Under the pieces are notes generated by a model. The model searched no databases, was not told the origin of the DNA, and worked only from the letters and a program-made list of their open reading frames with translations. Positions 61,339 through 64,000 of a stretch of DNA of 64,000 bases are shown in pieces; within the stretch, counting starts at the first letter, position 1, and the number at the start of each line of letters is the position of its first letter. The stretch spans positions 3,019,570 through 3,083,569 of the forward strand of contig NC_023035.1 of assembly GCF_000507245.1 (NCBI RefSeq). Direction: 5' to 3'. The position numbers and the translations under genes are program-made. Source of the stretch: Salinispira pacifica (GTDB taxonomy: Bacteria > Spirochaetota > Spirochaetia > DSM-27196 > Salinispiraceae).

Positions 61339-61923
61339 ATGAAATACAGCTTCAGTACACCCAGGTGTTTTAAAAAGGTTATCAAGGCCCTTTCTCTATC
61401 TGCTCTGCTCATAGGATTCTCACTGATAACGGCATGTTATGACTTCACTTCAGAGAATGAACCTCCGCTGTCGGAAAATCAGCTCCGCCTGGGAATGAGC
61501 GAGAACGCCTTCCAGCAGCTGTATCCCGACGCAAGGGAAACAGGAGAGGACAGGTATGTCCGTAATACCCGTGAGTTCGGGGTACAGGGCAACTGGATCT
61601 ATTCGTTTCACGACGGAACGCTGAACTGGTACATCTTCAACTCCCAGGAAACCGAGATCAGCGAAGAACGGTTTCAGAAGAAATACCGGGCGGTAAATCA
61701 GATGATTGCCGATCTCACCATGGAGTATGGCAATCCCTGGCGGGAAGACAGGGGATACAGCGATTACATCAACCCCGATGTTCAAGCCCACCAGGGATAC
61801 AAGGTTCGTGAAGCTCAATGGAAAACTGAAGACGGGAAGGTTACCGTGGATTTCACATTTTTGGGAGACGGCGGGGTGTACAGCCTGCTTCTGACACTTC
61901 AGGCCACCGGCAGCAACTCCTGA
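61339..61923 (+). CDS. Predicted lipoprotein of unknown function
   Basis: A 194-residue lipoprotein: basic start, hydrophobic segment (ALSLSALLIGFSLITAC) with lipobox Cys at about residue 36 of this start, then a globular region with aromatic, beta-rich segments (VQGNWIYSFHDGTLNWYIFN, VTVDFTFLGDGGVYSLLLTL). It resembles no family I recognise. The start is uncertain (ATG at 61339 or 61303), and neither has a strong ribosome site, but the promoter upstream is excellent. Confidence 0.6.
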   Translation: MKYSFSTPRCFKKVIKALSLSALLIGFSLITACYDFTSENEPPLSENQLRLGMSENAFQQLYPDARETGEDRYVRNTREFGVQGNWIYSFHDGTLNWYIFNSQETEISEERFQKKYRAVNQMIADLTMEYGNPWREDRGYSDYINPDVQAHQGYKVREAQWKTEDGKVTVDFTFLGDGGVYSLLLTLQATGSNS

Positions 61924-62023
61924 TTTTCAGTCATACTGCCTGCCTGGTACCATGCCCACCGTAACAGCGCCGGCGCTTCACTCCAAATGCCCCACTCAGG
62001 AAAGGCAGCGCTGCGGAATCCGG

Positions 62024-62512
62024 CTATTCCTCAAGGCCCAGCAGGGCGGATATTCTCTCCCACGCCTCTTTTCGAAACGTCTGATAGGCAGAACCGTTAT
62101 CGTTTTCATCTTCTATAAAATTCAAGAGGGCACCGGCCATATTGTCCAGGATACCGTAGCTTTCAATCATATCTGATACAACCCTGGCTTCCTCCCGGGC
62201 AATCACCTCACTGTCCAGAAGATCCTGGAGTGCGTCCCGGGAATTCCCGTTCAAAAAAATGGTTTCTCTGGCGATACTTTTCGTGGTTTCCAGATCGTAA
62301 CTGCCGCTGACGTATCCGTCTGCGACGGTGCCCAGGACCAGATAACTCAGGTATAGATTTGAAGCAGATAGAGATCCCACAGCCACCAGACTGGGGTCGC
62401 TGGATGTATCACCGGATTCGCCGTTCCCGGTCTGGGCACTCAGTCCCGCCGGATTGAGAATCAAAAAAATACATAGAGCGGCAAAGACCGCAGGCATTAT
62501 TATTTTTCGCAT
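62024..62512 (-). CDS. Small exported protein of unknown function
   Basis: A 162-residue exported protein with a signal peptide (VFAALCIFLILNPAGLSA, then Q) and a mature part of helical character (SARETIFLNGNSRDALQDLL-like segments, and a C-terminal TFRKEAWERISALLG). No family was recognised. GGAG precedes ATG at 62512. It lies downstream of the M16 peptidase gene on the same strand, about 85 bases away, so the two may share a transcript. Confidence 0.6.
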   Translation of the reverse strand: MRKIIMPAVFAALCIFLILNPAGLSAQTGNGESGDTSSDPSLVAVGSLSASNLYLSYLVLGTVADGYVSGSYDLETTKSIARETIFLNGNSRDALQDLLDSEVIAREEARVVSDMIESYGILDNMAGALLNFIEDENDNGSAYQTFRKEAWERISALLGLEE

Positions 62513-62598
62513 CTGAACTCCATCTGTTAGAATATCGGCCGCTTACGGCCTGTACATAAGGGCCGATATTCATCCTGATCTGAACGGATTGCCATGGA

Positions 62599-64000
62599 CT
62601 ACAGTTTCACGACCTGCAGATCCGGCAGATCCTTCTTAAGTTCCTGCAGGGAGGATTGGTCCCCCAGCACCGCCCGATAGCCGGATTTCATATTCTCCAA
62701 AAGCCGGGCGGCCGCGGCCTGAATATCAGCGGGTGTTGTACGGAGAAGCCATTCCCTTCGCTGCTGCCTCAGCTCATCGGTGATATTGTATTTTTGCCGT
62801 TTGAAACTGATCATCCCTTTCTCCGCCGGGGACATGGGTCTCAGCTCCCTTCCGGCCACCGCAATCTTTGCAAAGTCCAGCTCCTGTTCGCTCAATGCCG
62901 CTCCCGCGAGATGCCGGAGACCATTCTCATAGCTCTTCCAGCTGCTCTGGATCGCCGGATCCCGGTACGAACCGAACATCATGGTTCCTGCCAGGGAATC
63001 ACTCACGCAGAAGGCGCCGTATGCTCCCCCTTCCATGCGGATTTTCTCCCAGAGATATCCGCTGCGGAGAATGTGCGCCAGAAGCTGCTCATGAATTTGG
63101 GTTTCCATGGTAATCCTGGAGGCTTCAAGAGCCATGGCGGTAAAGTTCACCTTGCAGCTGTGGGCTATGCCCTCCAGCCCGGGCTGGACACGGGAGATCC
63201 CGGGGGTAATTTCGTGAATCACTGCGCTGAGAATGGGATTTTCTCCAACCGGGGCGACCGGGGAAGCGGCTTCAAGTTCCCGGATAAAGTCTTCCAGCTG
63301 TCCGGCCAGCACCGCCCGCTGTTCATTCTGACAGGTGATATTTGCAAGGAGGTTCTCTGACTGAAAGATCCTGTAGATCAGGTATTGAAGTATTTCACCC
63401 AGCATTTTTCCGGCCTGATCCTTGCCCAGCTCTTCACCTTTGGAGTGTATCAGCTCAACAAAACTGCCCTGAATCACACCCTTCCACACATCGTCCCGGA
63501 GCGATTGCCGGCTTACTCCTCTCAGTGCGCGAATTGCAGGGAAATTGGTGCCGCTGGGCACAATATGAGACCGGAAATCGTTGCGGAATTCCAGAAAGAG
63601 ATCCCAGAGATATCCGTAATCCTTCATATCAGCTGCGGTCAGCACATCCTTCACCAGCTTCAATCCCGATTCGCTTTTCTCATCAAGGGTCTTGAGCCGC
63701 AGATACGCATACTCAAGATACCTGCCATCCACGCTTTGGGAGTGCTCGCTGTACATGCTGAATCCGCCGGTCTGAAGACCCCACTGCATGTTCATTTCGC
63801 TATAGTCACGGTTTCCGGCCCCGATCTGCGGCAGAATATGGGCGATAAACGGAATAAAGAGCTGAAATTCCTCTTCCAGCCCGGCAATGTCAAATCCCAG
63901 GTCGATGTAACTGATCCCGTTTGTGAATACCTCATGAACATACATGGACCGGTTCGAACCTGGAACCGCATCAAGTTCATTGGGGATGCTGCGCACCTTC
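62599..64000 (-). CDS. M16C (presequence-protease-like) metallopeptidase, C-terminal part
   Basis: The open frame continues past the right edge, so only about 466 C-terminal residues are visible. The sequence matches the C-terminal halves of PreP/M16C peptidases (EVFTNGISYIDLGFDI, YAYLRLKTLDEKSESG, RMEGGAYGAFC, FGSYRDP). The zinc-binding HxxEH of the N-terminal half lies outside the window. Full-length family members have about 970 residues. They degrade peptides inside a closed chamber. Substrate here is unknown. Confidence 0.82.
   Translation of the reverse strand, partial: KVRSIPNELDAVPGSNRSMYVHEVFTNGISYIDLGFDIAGLEEEFQLFIPFIAHILPQIGAGNRDYSEMNMQWGLQTGGFSMYSEHSQSVDGRYLEYAYLRLKTLDEKSESGLKLVKDVLTAADMKDYGYLWDLFLEFRNDFRSHIVPSGTNFPAIRALRGVSRQSLRDDVWKGVIQGSFVELIHSKGEELGKDQAGKMLGEILQYLIYRIFQSENLLANITCQNEQRAVLAGQLEDFIRELEAASPVAPVGENPILSAVIHEITPGISRVQPGLEGIAHSCKVNFTAMALEASRITMETQIHEQLLAHILRSGYLWEKIRMEGGAYGAFCVSDSLAGTMMFGSYRDPAIQSSWKSYENGLRHLAGAALSEQELDFAKIAVAGRELRPMSPAEKGMISFKRQKYNITDELRQQRREWLLRTTPADIQAAAARLLENMKSGYRAVLGDQSSLQELKKDLPDLQVVKL

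Noticed and set aside
1-64000. CRISPR arrays, tRNA or rRNA genes, prophage or transposase genes
   Set aside because: Looked for by eye on both strands in all spacers; none found.

Overview
The window looks like a chromosomal segment from a spirochaete, probably a free-living, anaerobic or facultative member of the Spirochaetales. Support comes from a class I (HIGN/KISSS-type) lysyl-tRNA synthetase, a complete MoxR-DUF58-BatA-BatB-BatC-BatD operon, a Na+-pumping oxaloacetate decarboxylase, several lipoprotein and OmpA-like envelope genes, and a small DksA-like protein next to infA. This assignment is inference; no rRNA or tRNA gene was found. No phage, insertion sequence with a transposase, or CRISPR array was recognised.

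Layout. 0.3-1.8 kb: GH13 glycosidase lipoprotein. 1.8-3.2 kb: HD-like protein. 3.3-6.6 kb: oadB-oadA-oadG, followed by the biotin ligase birA and a divergent GltS-like Na+ symporter with a structured leader. Together with mdh (12.6 kb) these genes suggest a sodium-based energy module: malate to oxaloacetate, decarboxylation drives Na+ export, and symport uses the gradient. 9.2-12.6 kb: DUF1295 membrane protein and GH36 alpha-galactosidase. 13.9-16.8 kb: rRNA methyltransferases and uridine kinase. 17.2-21.7 kb: MarR regulator, degenerate hybrid kinase, metY and cysK. 21.9-27.6 kb: OmpA-like protein, a helicase-like protein with a DbpA RNA-binding domain, a membrane protein, a metallo-beta-lactamase-fold hydrolase, a DksA-like protein and infA. 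27.7-37.1 kb: a tightly overlapped operon argJ-moxR-DUF58-(membrane protein)-batA-batB-batC-batD-smr. 37.1-40.6 kb: family B DNA polymerase and SMUG1-type uracil-DNA glycosylase. 40.7-44.7 kb: nuclease-fold lipoprotein, purC, clpP, era. 44.8-50.4 kb: DUF4139 protein, rubrerythrin, beta-barrel protein, DnaJ-related protein, rpiA. 50.4-59.5 kb: two paralogous sensor kinases flanking lysS and a cobalamin-riboswitch-controlled btuFCD operon. 59.6-64 kb: MarC, DUF72, two exported proteins and the C-terminal part of an M16C peptidase.

Three patterns cut across the window. First, four otherwise good genes (an OmpA-like gene, a membrane-protein gene, argJ, marC) are each broken by what looks like one missing base in a short G/C run. 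This may be a sequencing artefact, but it could be genuine. Second, at least seven intergenic spaces contain degenerate tandem arrays, usually 40-70 bp, each with its own unit length (12, 13, 14, 15, 17, about 20, 23 bp). Similar duplications appear to have expanded permissive protein segments in the alpha-galactosidase, ArgJ and RsmE. Third, several genes have leaders in which the Shine-Dalgarno sequence can be paired into a hairpin (26.7, 41.9, 51.9 and 57.25 kb), and polB and argJ look almost leaderless.

The most unusual proteins are a hybrid kinase that has lost both phosphotransfer residues, a truncated helicase-like protein without catalytic motifs fused to a DbpA RNA-binding domain, and a BtuD ATPase with an extra nucleotide-binding-like domain of about 190 residues.
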